A DNA stretch of 6,538 bases from Microbacteriaceae bacterium (GCA_016463265.1 JAEMRP010000040.1:1-6538); one strand, 5' to 3'; shown: positions 1 to 6,395, counted from the stretch's first letter. Notes: generated from the sequence alone by a model not told the origin. Numbers and translations are program-made.

Positions 1-823
1 CGCTCGAAATGTACCCCGCCGCAGGCCGAGCCCAACCCTTTGACGAAATCGCCCCCGGCGGAAGGTTACTGCCGGCGGTACCGTTCTCTTCGAGGCCCTT
101 TTGATATTCCTCCTCGGTGGCCAGTCTGTCCTCGACAAGGGTCGCCAACTGGGCCAGCAGTGTTGCCCGGTGGTCCTGTTGTTCCTGGAACACCGTTTGA
201 GCCGCAATCGCCGCGGTCTGCGCAATCTGGAATGCGGCTTCCGCCTCGGCCCGAAGTACGTCACGCTCTTTCTTTGCAACCTTTGCTTGGTCAGTCAATG
301 ACTGCGCAGAATTCTGATCGCGAATCGCCGCCTGATAAATTCCATCAGCCTGAGACGCAATAATCGAGGCGAAACCGAGGCGACTGAGAAGGTCGGCGGC
401 GCCCGACTCATTCGAGAGGAGGCTCGTCGAGATATTGACGCTGCCAACACGCGCGAGTTCCGAAACGAACTGGCCGGCGCGAATCCGCGACGCCTCCGCG
501 ACGCTCTTCGCCTCGTCGGCCTGTGCCTGCAACTGGTCCGCTTTGTATGCCGCCTCGTCGAACGCCAGTTGCGCAACTTGATAAATCATTCCAACGCGTT
601 CTGTCTCGGCTATGGCGGCCGCTACCTTCTTCTCCAACCCCTTGATAATGCTTTTGAGCTCGGCGATCGCCTTCTCTTTGAGCGCAACATCGTTTCGCGC
701 GTCGAGTACATCTGACCACGACGGGTAGTTGGCGGCGAAGGCGAGATCCTTCGAGACGATCGGGCTGATGAGCAGCGAAATGCTCACAATAAAGGCGCCG
801 AGGCCGATCCACCCTCTGCGCAT
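1..823 (-). CDS. Secreted coiled-coil cell-wall hydrolase, probably M23 peptidase (3' end outside window)
   Basis: 274 residues are visible; the C-terminus lies beyond position 1. The protein starts MRRGWIGLGAFIVSISLLIS, a signal peptide with a likely cut after AFA (residue 30). Residues about 37-124 and 165-245 are Ala/Glu/Lys/Gln-rich and read as two long coiled coils. Between them is a segment with LLSNESGAADLLSRLGF (about 135-151), the kind of insert found in coiled-coil peptidoglycan hydrolases of the EnvC/PcsB/RipA style. A Pro/Gly linker (LPPGAISSKG) leads to GWARPAAGYISS at the edge, which resembles the first strand of M23 (LytM) peptidase domains. The catalytic residues are not in view, so the peptidase class is inferred. 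I chose ATG 823 over the in-frame ATG 829 because a GGGGGTG ribosome site lies 6 bases before it; for 829 that site would touch the start codon. The likely role is cleavage of peptidoglycan outside the membrane during growth or division. An NlpC/P60 enzyme is a less likely alternative. Confidence 0.75.
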   Translation of the reverse strand, partial: MRRGWIGLGAFIVSISLLISPIVSKDLAFAANYPSWSDVLDARNDVALKEKAIAELKSIIKGLEKKVAAAIAETERVGMIYQVAQLAFDEAAYKADQLQAQADEAKSVAEASRIRAGQFVSELARVGSVNISTSLLSNESGAADLLSRLGFASIIASQADGIYQAAIRDQNSAQSLTDQAKVAKKERDVLRAEAEAAFQIAQTAAIAAQTVFQEQQDHRATLLAQLATLVEDRLATEEEYQKGLEENGTAGSNLPPGAISSKGWARPAAGYISS

Positions 824-829
824 ACTCAT

Positions 830-836
830 CACCCCC
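830..836 (-). promoter_or_regulatory. Ribosome binding site of the cell-wall hydrolase gene
   Basis: On the minus strand GGGGGTG ends 6 bases before the ATG at 823. It is a one-mismatch version of GGAGGTG and decides the start choice between the ATGs at 829 and 823. Confidence 0.55.
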
Positions 837-870
837 GTTGAAAACACTGGTCATTTCAGGGTAATCGCGG

Positions 871-896
871 AATGTCGGCAATCCTGACATTGCCGA
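871..896. repeat. Two nested, competing inverted repeats in the divergent intergenic region
   Basis: TCGGCAAT (875-882) and ATTGCCGA (889-896) are perfect 8-bp complements around a 6-base loop. AATGTC (871-876) and GACATT (886-891) form a second perfect pair around 9 bases. The arms overlap, so only one hairpin can form at a time. The element lies just upstream of the candidate tRNA promoter and 48 bases before the hydrolase start on the other strand. There is no T-tract, so it is not an intrinsic terminator. It could be an operator or a 5' leader hairpin of the hydrolase mRNA. I looked for the conserved core of the c-di-AMP (ydaO) riboswitch, which is common before actinobacterial cell-wall hydrolases, and did not find it. 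Confidence 0.5.
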
Positions 897-908
897 GCGA
901 CGGGCGGT

Positions 909-937
909 TTGCGTGCGAACCGAATAACCCATAAACT
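909..937 (+). promoter_or_regulatory. Candidate promoter of the tRNA cluster
   Basis: TTGCGT (909-914) and TAAACT (932-937) are separated by 17 bases. The -10 fits TANNNT and matches TATAAT at 4 of 6 positions; the -35 matches only the TTG. Transcription would begin near 944, giving a 5' leader of about 27 bases before tRNA-Glu. The placement is sensible, but the -35 is weak. Confidence 0.4.
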
Positions 938-970
938 CAGGAAGGTTGCGCATCCTCGGAGGCATGACAC

Positions 971-1043
971 GGCCCCATCGTTTAGTGGCCTAGGACGCTG
1001 CCCTTTCACGGCAGTAGCACGGGTTCGAATCCCGTTGGGGTCA
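971..1043 (+). tRNA. tRNA-Glu (anticodon UUC)
   Basis: The 73-base cloverleaf is complete. The acceptor GGCCCCA pairs with TGGGGTC (1036-1042; one G-T pair), followed by discriminator A1043. The anticodon stem CTGCC/GGCAG encloses loop CTTTCAC with anticodon TTC at 1005-1007, which reads GAA/GAG. The T arm is ACGGG-TTCGAAT-CCCGT (1019-1035). The 3' CCA is not encoded and must be added by the CCA-adding enzyme. It is the first gene of a Glu-Asp-Phe cluster and lies 25 bases before tRNA-Asp, which suggests joint transcription. Confidence 0.97.
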
Positions 1044-1068
1044 CGCAGGTCTACAATTCAATATGCAA

Positions 1069-1142
1069 GGCCCTGTAGCGCAGTTGGTTAGCGTGCCGCC
1101 CTGTCACGGCGGAGGTCGCGGGTTCAAGTCCCGTCAGGGTCG
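1069..1142 (+). tRNA. tRNA-Asp (anticodon GUC)
   Basis: The 74-base cloverleaf is complete. The acceptor GGCCCTG pairs with CAGGGTC (1135-1141), followed by discriminator G1142, the expected identity base for aspartate. The anticodon stem CCGCC/GGCGG encloses CTGTCAC with anticodon GTC at 1103-1105. The T loop TTCAAGT is normal. CCA is not encoded. It is the second gene of the cluster and is followed within 10 bases by a terminator-like hairpin. Confidence 0.97.
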
Positions 1143-1150
1143 CGGACGTC

Positions 1151-1177
1151 AGAGTCTCTTTCGCGAGAGGCTCTTTT
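1151..1177 (+). terminator. Terminator-like hairpin between tRNA-Asp and tRNA-Phe
   Basis: AGAGTCTCTT (1151-1160) pairs fully with GAGAGGCTCT-type sequence at 1165-1174 (10 pairs, two of them G-T) around the tetraloop TCGC. The 3' edge runs into TTTT (1174-1177). It has the form of an intrinsic terminator, but the T-run is short and is followed by GTC, so termination may be partial. It may also protect or guide 3' processing of the Glu-Asp transcript. Confidence 0.6.
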
Positions 1178-1181
1178 GTCT

Positions 1182-1198
1182 AGGAGTGACAAACTCCT
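1182..1198 (+). repeat. Small perfect hairpin just before tRNA-Phe
   Basis: AGGAGT (1182-1187) and ACTCCT (1193-1198) are perfect 6-bp complements around GACAA. The hairpin ends one base before the tRNA-Phe 5' end. There is no T-run after it. It may be a structure for RNase processing of the precursor; chance is possible for an arm this short. Confidence 0.4.
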
Positions 1199-1199
1199 T

Positions 1200-1272
1200 G
1201 GCTCTGTAGCTCAGTTGGTAGAGCGTTCGACTGAAAATCGAGAGGTCACGGGATCGACGCCCGTCGGAGCCA
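1200..1272 (+). tRNA. tRNA-Phe (anticodon GAA)
   Basis: The 73-base cloverleaf is complete. The acceptor GGCTCTG pairs with CGGAGCC (1265-1271; one T-G pair), followed by discriminator A1272. The anticodon loop CTGAAAA carries GAA at 1233-1235. The T arm is ACGGG-ATCGACG-CCCGT, so position 54 is A rather than the near-universal T; T55, C56, G57 and A58 are kept. CCA is not encoded. It is the third gene of the cluster but is separated from tRNA-Asp by a terminator-like hairpin, so it may depend on read-through or a promoter I cannot identify. A strong terminator follows. Confidence 0.97.
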
Positions 1273-1278
1273 CGATTC

Positions 1279-1306
1279 GAGGCCCCCGGATTGTCGGGGG
1301 CCTTTT
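1279..1306 (+). terminator. Strong intrinsic terminator after tRNA-Phe
   Basis: GGCCCCCG (1281-1288) and CGGGGGCC (1295-1302) form a perfect 8-bp GC stem around GATTGT, followed by TTTT (1303-1306). It ends the tRNA cluster. On the minus strand there is no T-run after the stem, so it is not a clear terminator for the oxidoreductase gene that converges on it. Confidence 0.85.
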
Positions 1307-1369
1307 CCATTTCGTGGTTCACAGTTCCCAGGTTGGAAACGCGTCGCGCTTGATGGGATCCGGGCGCGG

Positions 1370-2758
1370 TTAGTGCCCGATTAATCGCCAGACCGCGGAC
1401 GCAATTCCCGCCGGGCGTCCGGTGCGCGCTTCGTCTCGATCTGACTGGGCGAACGCTTTCGTCACCGCGTTGACACCGAGCCAGCGAAGCGGTTCGATTT
1501 CCCAGTTGGGCGAATGGCGACCGACCCATGGGAGTGTGCGCACATCGGAATCCGTTTCGAGGATTTCAGCGGCAAGAGTCTTTCCCGCCATGTACGCGGT
1601 CGAGACGCCGTCGCCAACGTAACCACCGGCCTGCCCAAATCCTGTCGCCCTATCGAAGGTCACCGAGGGGTACCAGTCGCGCGGAATGCCGAGGTTGCCG
1701 CCCCACGCGTGGGTGAATTCCTTGTCGCCGAGAGCTGGGAACAGTTCACGCAGAATACCGCGGAGCATGTGGTGAACTCCCTCGTCGCGATCGAACGATG
1801 GACTGACCTTCGAGCCGTAGTGGTAAGGCGCACCTCGTCCACCGAACGCGAGCCGGCCGTCGCTCGTGCGTTGACCGTAAATACGCAAGTGACGCTTGTC
1901 TGAGAAGGTTTCCCCCTCCCCCAGACCGATTTCGGCTAATTGGGCCTCCGATAGTGGTTCGGTTGCGACCATGAGCGAATACATCGGAATGATGGCGCGG
2001 TGCGACTCGCGGAACTCCGCGGTGAATCCTTCGGTCGCACGAATAATGACATCCGCACGGACCGTCCCGCGTTCGGTCTCGAGTCGCCGCTCGGCAATTC
2101 GGGTGACACGCGTGTGTGCATAAATTTTGGCTCCGAGCCCTTGGACAACGTGCGCGAGGCCTGAAGCCAGTTTGGACGGCTGCATCGCTGCGCAATTCGG
2201 CGTGAAAGTTCCGCCAAGGACGTGAGTGGCGTTGGCGCGCTCGGATGCCTCTTTCTGGCTGAGGAGCTGCATGTGATCGTCCCCGAACCCCCACGAGTTC
2301 CACCCAGAGACCTCGTTGCGCGAGCGAACGAGTTGGGCTGCGTTTCGGGCGAGCGAGACGTAACCGCCCTGCTTCCAGTCGCAGTCGATTTTTTCCGCAG
2401 CGATAATCGCTCCCATTTCGGCAACGGATGCGTTCATCGCTCGTTGGAGTCTGATGGCCTCGTCTCGAGACGACAGGCTCGCAATCTTTTTCATTGACGC
2501 AGGGAACAACGCCGAGCACCAACCGCCGTTACGGCCAGAGGCCCCAAAACCGACTTCCTCCGCTTCGCAGATGACCACCGTGAGAGAAGGGTTCTGTTTG
2601 AGCAGGAAATAAGCGGTCCATAATCCGGTGTAACCCGCGCCAACAATGGCAACGTCAGCCGAGATGTCGCCCTTCAGCGGTGTCGCTGTGAAGAGTGTGA
2701 GCGACGGGTCATCGTGCCACAGCGAAAGGGGTTGGTTGGACGCAACGAGAGTATTCAC
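1370..2758 (-). CDS. FAD-dependent oxidoreductase, DAO family (PuuB-like amine/amino-acid oxidase)
   Basis: This 462-residue protein is of normal length for the family. The N-terminal Rossmann fold shows ADVAIVGAGYTG (FAD dinucleotide motif, G40-G45), an acidic residue at the end of the second strand (ICEAEE, E65) and GFGASGRNGGW (70-80). The middle has the usual PSKLASGLAHVVQGLGA segment (194-210), and YGQRTSDGRLAFGGRGAPYHYG (294-315) resembles the substrate-domain sheet of gamma-glutamylputrescine-oxidase-like proteins. The FAD-closing segment is GGYVGDGVSTAYMAGKTLA (378-396). The enzyme probably oxidises a C-N bond of an amine or amino acid in the cytoplasm with O2 as acceptor; its substrate cannot be read from the sequence. 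The start is GTG; it is the only usable one, since an in-frame stop lies 30 bases upstream and no ribosome site at normal spacing exists. PutA lies 152 bases upstream on the same strand, which hints at amino-acid catabolism, but no other putrescine-pathway gene is in view. Confidence 0.88.
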   Translation of the reverse strand: MNTLVASNQPLSLWHDDPSLTLFTATPLKGDISADVAIVGAGYTGLWTAYFLLKQNPSLTVVICEAEEVGFGASGRNGGWCSALFPASMKKIASLSSRDEAIRLQRAMNASVAEMGAIIAAEKIDCDWKQGGYVSLARNAAQLVRSRNEVSGWNSWGFGDDHMQLLSQKEASERANATHVLGGTFTPNCAAMQPSKLASGLAHVVQGLGAKIYAHTRVTRIAERRLETERGTVRADVIIRATEGFTAEFRESHRAIIPMYSLMVATEPLSEAQLAEIGLGEGETFSDKRHLRIYGQRTSDGRLAFGGRGAPYHYGSKVSPSFDRDEGVHHMLRGILRELFPALGDKEFTHAWGGNLGIPRDWYPSVTFDRATGFGQAGGYVGDGVSTAYMAGKTLAAEILETDSDVRTLPWVGRHSPNWEIEPLRWLGVNAVTKAFAQSDRDEARTGRPAGIASAVWRLIGH

Positions 2759-2765
2759 GCCTCTC

Positions 2766-2794
2766 AGTATCGTGTGGGTGAACAGTTAAGTCGA
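2766..2794 (-). promoter_or_regulatory. Candidate promoter of the oxidoreductase gene (leaderless)
   Basis: On the minus strand TCGACT (2789-2794), a 17-base spacer and GATACT (2766-2771) each match the sigma-70-type consensus at 4 of 6 positions. The -10 ends 7 bases before the GTG start, so the transcript would begin at or next to the start codon. That agrees with the lack of a properly spaced ribosome site. The -35 lies inside a perfect palindrome. Confidence 0.5.
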
Positions 2795-2799
2795 CTTAA
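2786..2799. promoter_or_regulatory. 14-bp perfect palindrome, candidate operator
   Basis: TTAAGTCGACTTAA is its own reverse complement over all 14 bases. It lies in the gap between putA and the oxidoreductase and covers the candidate -35 of the oxidoreductase promoter, the position expected of a repressor site. A second, shorter palindrome with the same core type, TCGACGGTCGA, lies at 2858-2868. The regulator is not in the window and I cannot assign its family. Confidence 0.5.
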
Positions 2800-2910
2800 T
2801 AAATCAAGGTTCAACAGATCGTTTTTCATTCAAAACTAGGGATTGGGAATCGTGAACTCGACGGTCGATGACTGGTAGTTGACGATGTTGACCGGTTGCG
2901 AAAAATCTGT

Positions 2911-5900
2911 CTACTGGACTGAACCCAATTCAATGTGGTCGGTGAGTTGGCTGGGCGTACCAAATCGGTGCGCGGTGATGCTGACCGCCTGTTCGCGAAG
3001 GAGCGGAAGCATTTCGATTCGGCCGGCGGTTACAACCGGTCCAGACCAGATTGCGAGGTCGGGACGCCCACCCGTCGCCAGCGTGATGGCAGACGGATTT
3101 CCGCCGACGAGGCGGATGCGCCTTCCTGAAAGATCCCCGGCGCGACGACCGAGGTTCTCTTGCCATTCATGCTCGGTTTGGATTTCAATTGAGACTCCCA
3201 GATCGTCCAACGCTCGAACGATTTCGGTTTCGAGCCACGCCGACGCTGACACCACCGGGTAGTTACCGACACGGAAAGCCGCAAGGAGCACCCGCAATAA
3301 TTCGGTGGGCTTGGCGCCATCCGAGAATCGCACGATGAGCGGCGTGGGAATTGGTCGGTAGCGGAACACATTGCGCTCGACACCGACGTTGGAAACGTCC
3401 CGCGCAATCCCGAATTCGGTCTGCCACGCGTGCTCGTCGAGACGCGCAGCGCGCGCGAGCCATGCGCGTCCGGCCGCGGTGACCGTGTCGAAATTGGGAA
3501 GAGCAGCGAGGAGTTCCTGGACGCGGTCCACCGTGGGATCCGCGCCGCGCGCTCGGGTGTCAGCGTCCGTCCACGAACCGAGTCCGAACAGATAATTCGG
3601 CCCGCCCGCCTTTGACCCGGCACCGACAGCAGACTTCTTCCACCCACCGAACGGCTGGCGTTGCACGATGGCACCGGTCGTTCCTCGGTTGACGTAGAGG
3701 TTTCCTCCGTCGACGCGGTCGAGCCAGGTCTCGATCTCTCCGGAATCCAGCGAATGTAGACCCGAGGTGAGTCCGTACTCTATCGCGTTGACCATATCGA
3801 TTGCCTCATCCAACGTGCGAGCCGACATGACACCAAGGATTGGTCCGAAATACTCCGTGAGGTGGAACTCGCTGCCCGCGACGACACCGTTGCGAACTCC
3901 GGGCGACCACAACCGGCCGGATTTGTCGAGCATTGTGGGTTCGACCAACCACGATTCGCCTGACCCGAGAGTCGTCAGCGCGGACAGCAGTTTCCCGTCC
4001 GCCGGGCCGATGATTGGTCCCATCTGGGTCGTCGGGTCCGACGGATAGCCAACCTTCAGGCTCGCAACACCGTCGATCAGTTGATTGCGGAAACGGGCAG
4101 AGGTTGCGACCGACCCGACCAAAATGACGAGTGACGCCGCGGAACACTTTTGCCCGGCATGACCGAACGCTGAGTAAATGACGTCCTTGGCCGCGAGGTC
4201 GAGGTCGGCGCTGGGGGTGACGATGATCGCATTCTTACCGCTCGTTTCGGCAAGAAGCGGCAGGTCGTGACGAAGTTCACGGAACGCCTCCGCCGTTTCG
4301 TAGCCTCCCGTGAGGATGACCCGCTCCACGCGGGAGTCGGACACCAACTGTGACCCGAGAGATTTGTCAGAGAACGTCACGAACTGCAACGCGTCCTGCG
4401 GGACACCCGCTGCCCACAGCGCTTCGATCATGACCGCGCCGCTTCGACGCGCGTTGCTTGCGGGTTTGATGATCACGGGCGAGCCAGCCGCGAGCGCCGC
4501 GAGAGTCGACCCGGCCGGAATCGCGACCGGGAAGTTCCACGGTGGGGTCACAACCGTCAGTCGTGCCGGTGTGAACGTCGCGCCAGGGATGATCTCGAGC
4601 GCTTTCGCGCTTTCGGCGTAATAGTGCGCGAAGTCGATCGCCTCGGTGACCTCCGGGTCAGACTGGTCGAGGGTCTTTCCCGTCTCGTGAGCCATGATTT
4701 CCATGAGCTCGGCGCGACGAGCCTCGAGCGCTTCCCCCGCCTTGTGCAGGATGGCCGCCCGCTTGGCCGCGGGGAGCCGGCTCCACGCCGCACCTTTTGT
4801 CGTTGCCCGAGTGATGATGGCGTCGAGTTGTTTCGCTGACGTGACGAGGTTTGCCGTTACCGTCCTTTTTCCCGCCGTCGATTTCTCGATCCGCGCGATG
4901 ATCGCTGCGCCCCACTCGCGGTTCGCCGCGATGGCGGGGTCGGTATCGGCGGCGTTGCGGAACGTGTCCGTCGGCATCGGTGCCTGTTTCGCGCGGCGGT
5001 CTTGAACTCGCTTCGAGGTCGGCACCTTCGCGTCAAGGGTTACGAGTGACGCGTCAAAGCGCCCCTTTTCCCGCTCGAACAAAGCCTCATTTTTGGACAG
5101 TTCGAACACCGCCGACATGAAGTTGTCCTGGCTGGCGCCTTCCTCGAGACGTCGAATCAGATACGCGATGGCAACGTCGAATTCGGCGGGGTGAACGACG
5201 GGCGTGTACAACAGCAGTGAGCCGACATCGCGTTTGACCGCTTCGGCTTGGCCGGGGGCCATCCCGAGGAGCATCTCGAATTCAATTCCCGACTGAACCC
5301 CCCGCTTCTGCGCAAGGAGCCATGAATAGGCAATATCGAACAGGTTGTGGCCCGCGACACCGATTCGGACGTTGTCGATTCGCGCCGGGTCGAGGGCGTA
5401 GTTGATGACTCGCTTGTAGTTCGTGTCGCTCTCTTGTTTCGTCGACCACGTCGCGAGCGGCCAATCGTGCACGGCTGACTCGACTCGTTCCATCGGCAGG
5501 TTGGCACCCTTGACGATGCGCACCTTGATTCCCGCGCCTCCACGAGCTCGGCGGGCAGCCGACCACTTTTGCAAATGCATCATCGCCGCGAGCGCATCGG
5601 GCAAATATGCCTGCAAAACAATTCCGGCCTCGAGCCTGGCGAACTCGGTTCGGTCAAGGATTTGGGTGAAGACCGCAATCGTGATGTCGAGATCCTTGAA
5701 TTCCTCCATGTCGAGGTTGATGAAGGTCTTTGACTTACCCTTGGCCGCGAGTTTGTAAAGCGGCAACAAGCGCTCGACGACGTGCGCGACGTTCTGTTCG
5801 TACGACCAGGGCGAATGCGGCGCAACCGTCGCCGACACTTTGATCGACACGTAATCGACATCGTCACGTTCGATGAGAGCGGTCGTTCCCGCAAGGCGCT

Positions 5901-6372
5901 TCGCCGCTTCCCGTTCACCGAGCACCGCCTCACCCAGAAGATTGATGTTGAGTCGGACGCCCGGTTTTTTCAGTTTCGAAATAACGGAACCGAGTTTCGA
6001 GGGCGTCGCGTCCACGATGAGGTGTCCGACCATCTTTCGCAGAACGACTCGGGCGATCGGAATGACAGCCCAGGGGATGATCGGCGCGAAAAATCCGCCA
6101 AGTCGAACTGCGCCACGCATCACCCACGGCAGGAACGCTGGCACGTTCGGCGCAATCGCTCGTAACTTCCAGGCGGCGACGCGCAGGTCTTCCGGCCGAA
6201 CAACGCCATCGACAAAACCGACCGTGAACGCAAGACCGTCGGGGTCTCGGAGGATACCCGCGAGTCGAGTCGCACTAACATCGACGGGGAAGTTTTCCGC
6301 CGTGGTGAGCCAGGTTCGAACGAGTTCGACCGCGTCGGTCGCGAGGTTTTCGGAGGGAGTGACTCTGGTCAT
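2911..6372 (-). CDS. putA: Bifunctional proline dehydrogenase / L-glutamate gamma-semialdehyde dehydrogenase
   Basis: The 1153-residue enzyme oxidises proline to P5C with FAD, then P5C/glutamate semialdehyde to glutamate with NAD+. The PRODH barrel (about 115-440) shows TFINLDMEEFKDLD (216-229), GIVLQAYL (250-257), VRIVKGA with K288, FEMLLGMAPGQ, LLYTPVV (Y389) and YLIRRLEEGASQDNF (404-417; R407/R408 fit the substrate-carboxylate arginines). The ALDH domain (about 490-940) keeps PWNFP (N613), K636, LLAETSGKN (E709), QKCSAAS (catalytic C743), EYFGPIL (840-846) and QPFGGWKKSAVGAGSKAGGP. Residues about 945-1153 form an extra C-terminal domain of the ALDH-superfamily-like type seen in longer PutAs (ERNVFRYRP, 999-1007). 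The ribbon-helix-helix repressor domain of E. coli PutA is absent, so it should not regulate its own gene directly. The ATG start is the only usable one; GAGGG is just one base from it. I see no good terminator downstream. Confidence 0.95.
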   Translation of the reverse strand: MTRVTPSENLATDAVELVRTWLTTAENFPVDVSATRLAGILRDPDGLAFTVGFVDGVVRPEDLRVAAWKLRAIAPNVPAFLPWVMRGAVRLGGFFAPIIPWAVIPIARVVLRKMVGHLIVDATPSKLGSVISKLKKPGVRLNINLLGEAVLGEREAAKRLAGTTALIERDDVDYVSIKVSATVAPHSPWSYEQNVAHVVERLLPLYKLAAKGKSKTFINLDMEEFKDLDITIAVFTQILDRTEFARLEAGIVLQAYLPDALAAMMHLQKWSAARRARGGAGIKVRIVKGANLPMERVESAVHDWPLATWSTKQESDTNYKRVINYALDPARIDNVRIGVAGHNLFDIAYSWLLAQKRGVQSGIEFEMLLGMAPGQAEAVKRDVGSLLLYTPVVHPAEFDVAIAYLIRRLEEGASQDNFMSAVFELSKNEALFEREKGRFDASLVTLDAKVPTSKRVQDRRAKQAPMPTDTFRNAADTDPAIAANREWGAAIIARIEKSTAGKRTVTANLVTSAKQLDAIITRATTKGAAWSRLPAAKRAAILHKAGEALEARRAELMEIMAHETGKTLDQSDPEVTEAIDFAHYYAESAKALEIIPGATFTPARLTVVTPPWNFPVAIPAGSTLAALAAGSPVIIKPASNARRSGAVMIEALWAAGVPQDALQFVTFSDKSLGSQLVSDSRVERVILTGGYETAEAFRELRHDLPLLAETSGKNAIIVTPSADLDLAAKDVIYSAFGHAGQKCSAASLVILVGSVATSARFRNQLIDGVASLKVGYPSDPTTQMGPIIGPADGKLLSALTTLGSGESWLVEPTMLDKSGRLWSPGVRNGVVAGSEFHLTEYFGPILGVMSARTLDEAIDMVNAIEYGLTSGLHSLDSGEIETWLDRVDGGNLYVNRGTTGAIVQRQPFGGWKKSAVGAGSKAGGPNYLFGLGSWTDADTRARGADPTVDRVQELLAALPNFDTVTAAGRAWLARAARLDEHAWQTEFGIARDVSNVGVERNVFRYRPIPTPLIVRFSDGAKPTELLRVLLAAFRVGNYPVVSASAWLETEIVRALDDLGVSIEIQTEHEWQENLGRRAGDLSGRRIRLVGGNPSAITLATGGRPDLAIWSGPVVTAGRIEMLPLLREQAVSITAHRFGTPSQLTDHIELGSVQ

Positions 6373-6379
6373 GCCCTCG

Positions 6380-6395
6380 AGTCTGCCATTTAAAT
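6380..6395 (-). promoter_or_regulatory. putA start-proximal promoter region
   Basis: On the minus strand two -10 candidates overlap. CAGACT (6380-6385) ends 7 bases before the putA ATG and would give a leaderless transcript. TTAAAT (6388-6393), inside the palindrome ATTTAAAT, would give a leader of about 8 bases. The T-rich tract further upstream (complement of A7 at 6402-6408) could stand in for a -35 but does not match the consensus. I cannot decide between them. Confidence 0.35.

Noticed and set aside
408..965. Minus-strand open frame of 185 residues
   Set aside because: It is rich in Arg and lies out of frame with the cell-wall hydrolase, whose signal peptide, coiled coils and ribosome site are convincing.
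830..970. c-di-AMP (ydaO-type) riboswitch before the cell-wall hydrolase
   Set aside because: The conserved GC-rich core of that riboswitch is not present on the minus strand; only short inverted repeats are seen.
1324..1340. Inverted repeat GTTCCC/GGAAAC after the oxidoreductase as its terminator
   Set aside because: The stem is six pairs with one G-T on the minus strand and no T-run follows, so termination is not supported.
1176..1373. Plus-strand open frame of 65 residues containing VAQLVERSTENREVTGSTPVGAT
   Set aside because: It is a translation of tRNA-Phe and its terminator, a well-known artefact that is often annotated as a hypothetical protein.
1149..1529. Minus-strand open frame of 126 residues
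   Set aside because: It covers tRNA-Phe and its terminator in antisense and the 3' end of the oxidoreductase out of frame.
2777..2785. GGTGAACAG here and again at 6440-6448 as a shared regulatory motif
   Set aside because: Nine-base matches between two places in 6.5 kb are expected often by chance, and the two copies lie in different positions relative to their promoters.
6369..6389. Six-codon frame MADSRA whose TGA overlaps the putA ATG, a possible coupled leader peptide
   Set aside because: It has no ribosome site, and its start falls inside the candidate -10. The overlap is likely chance.
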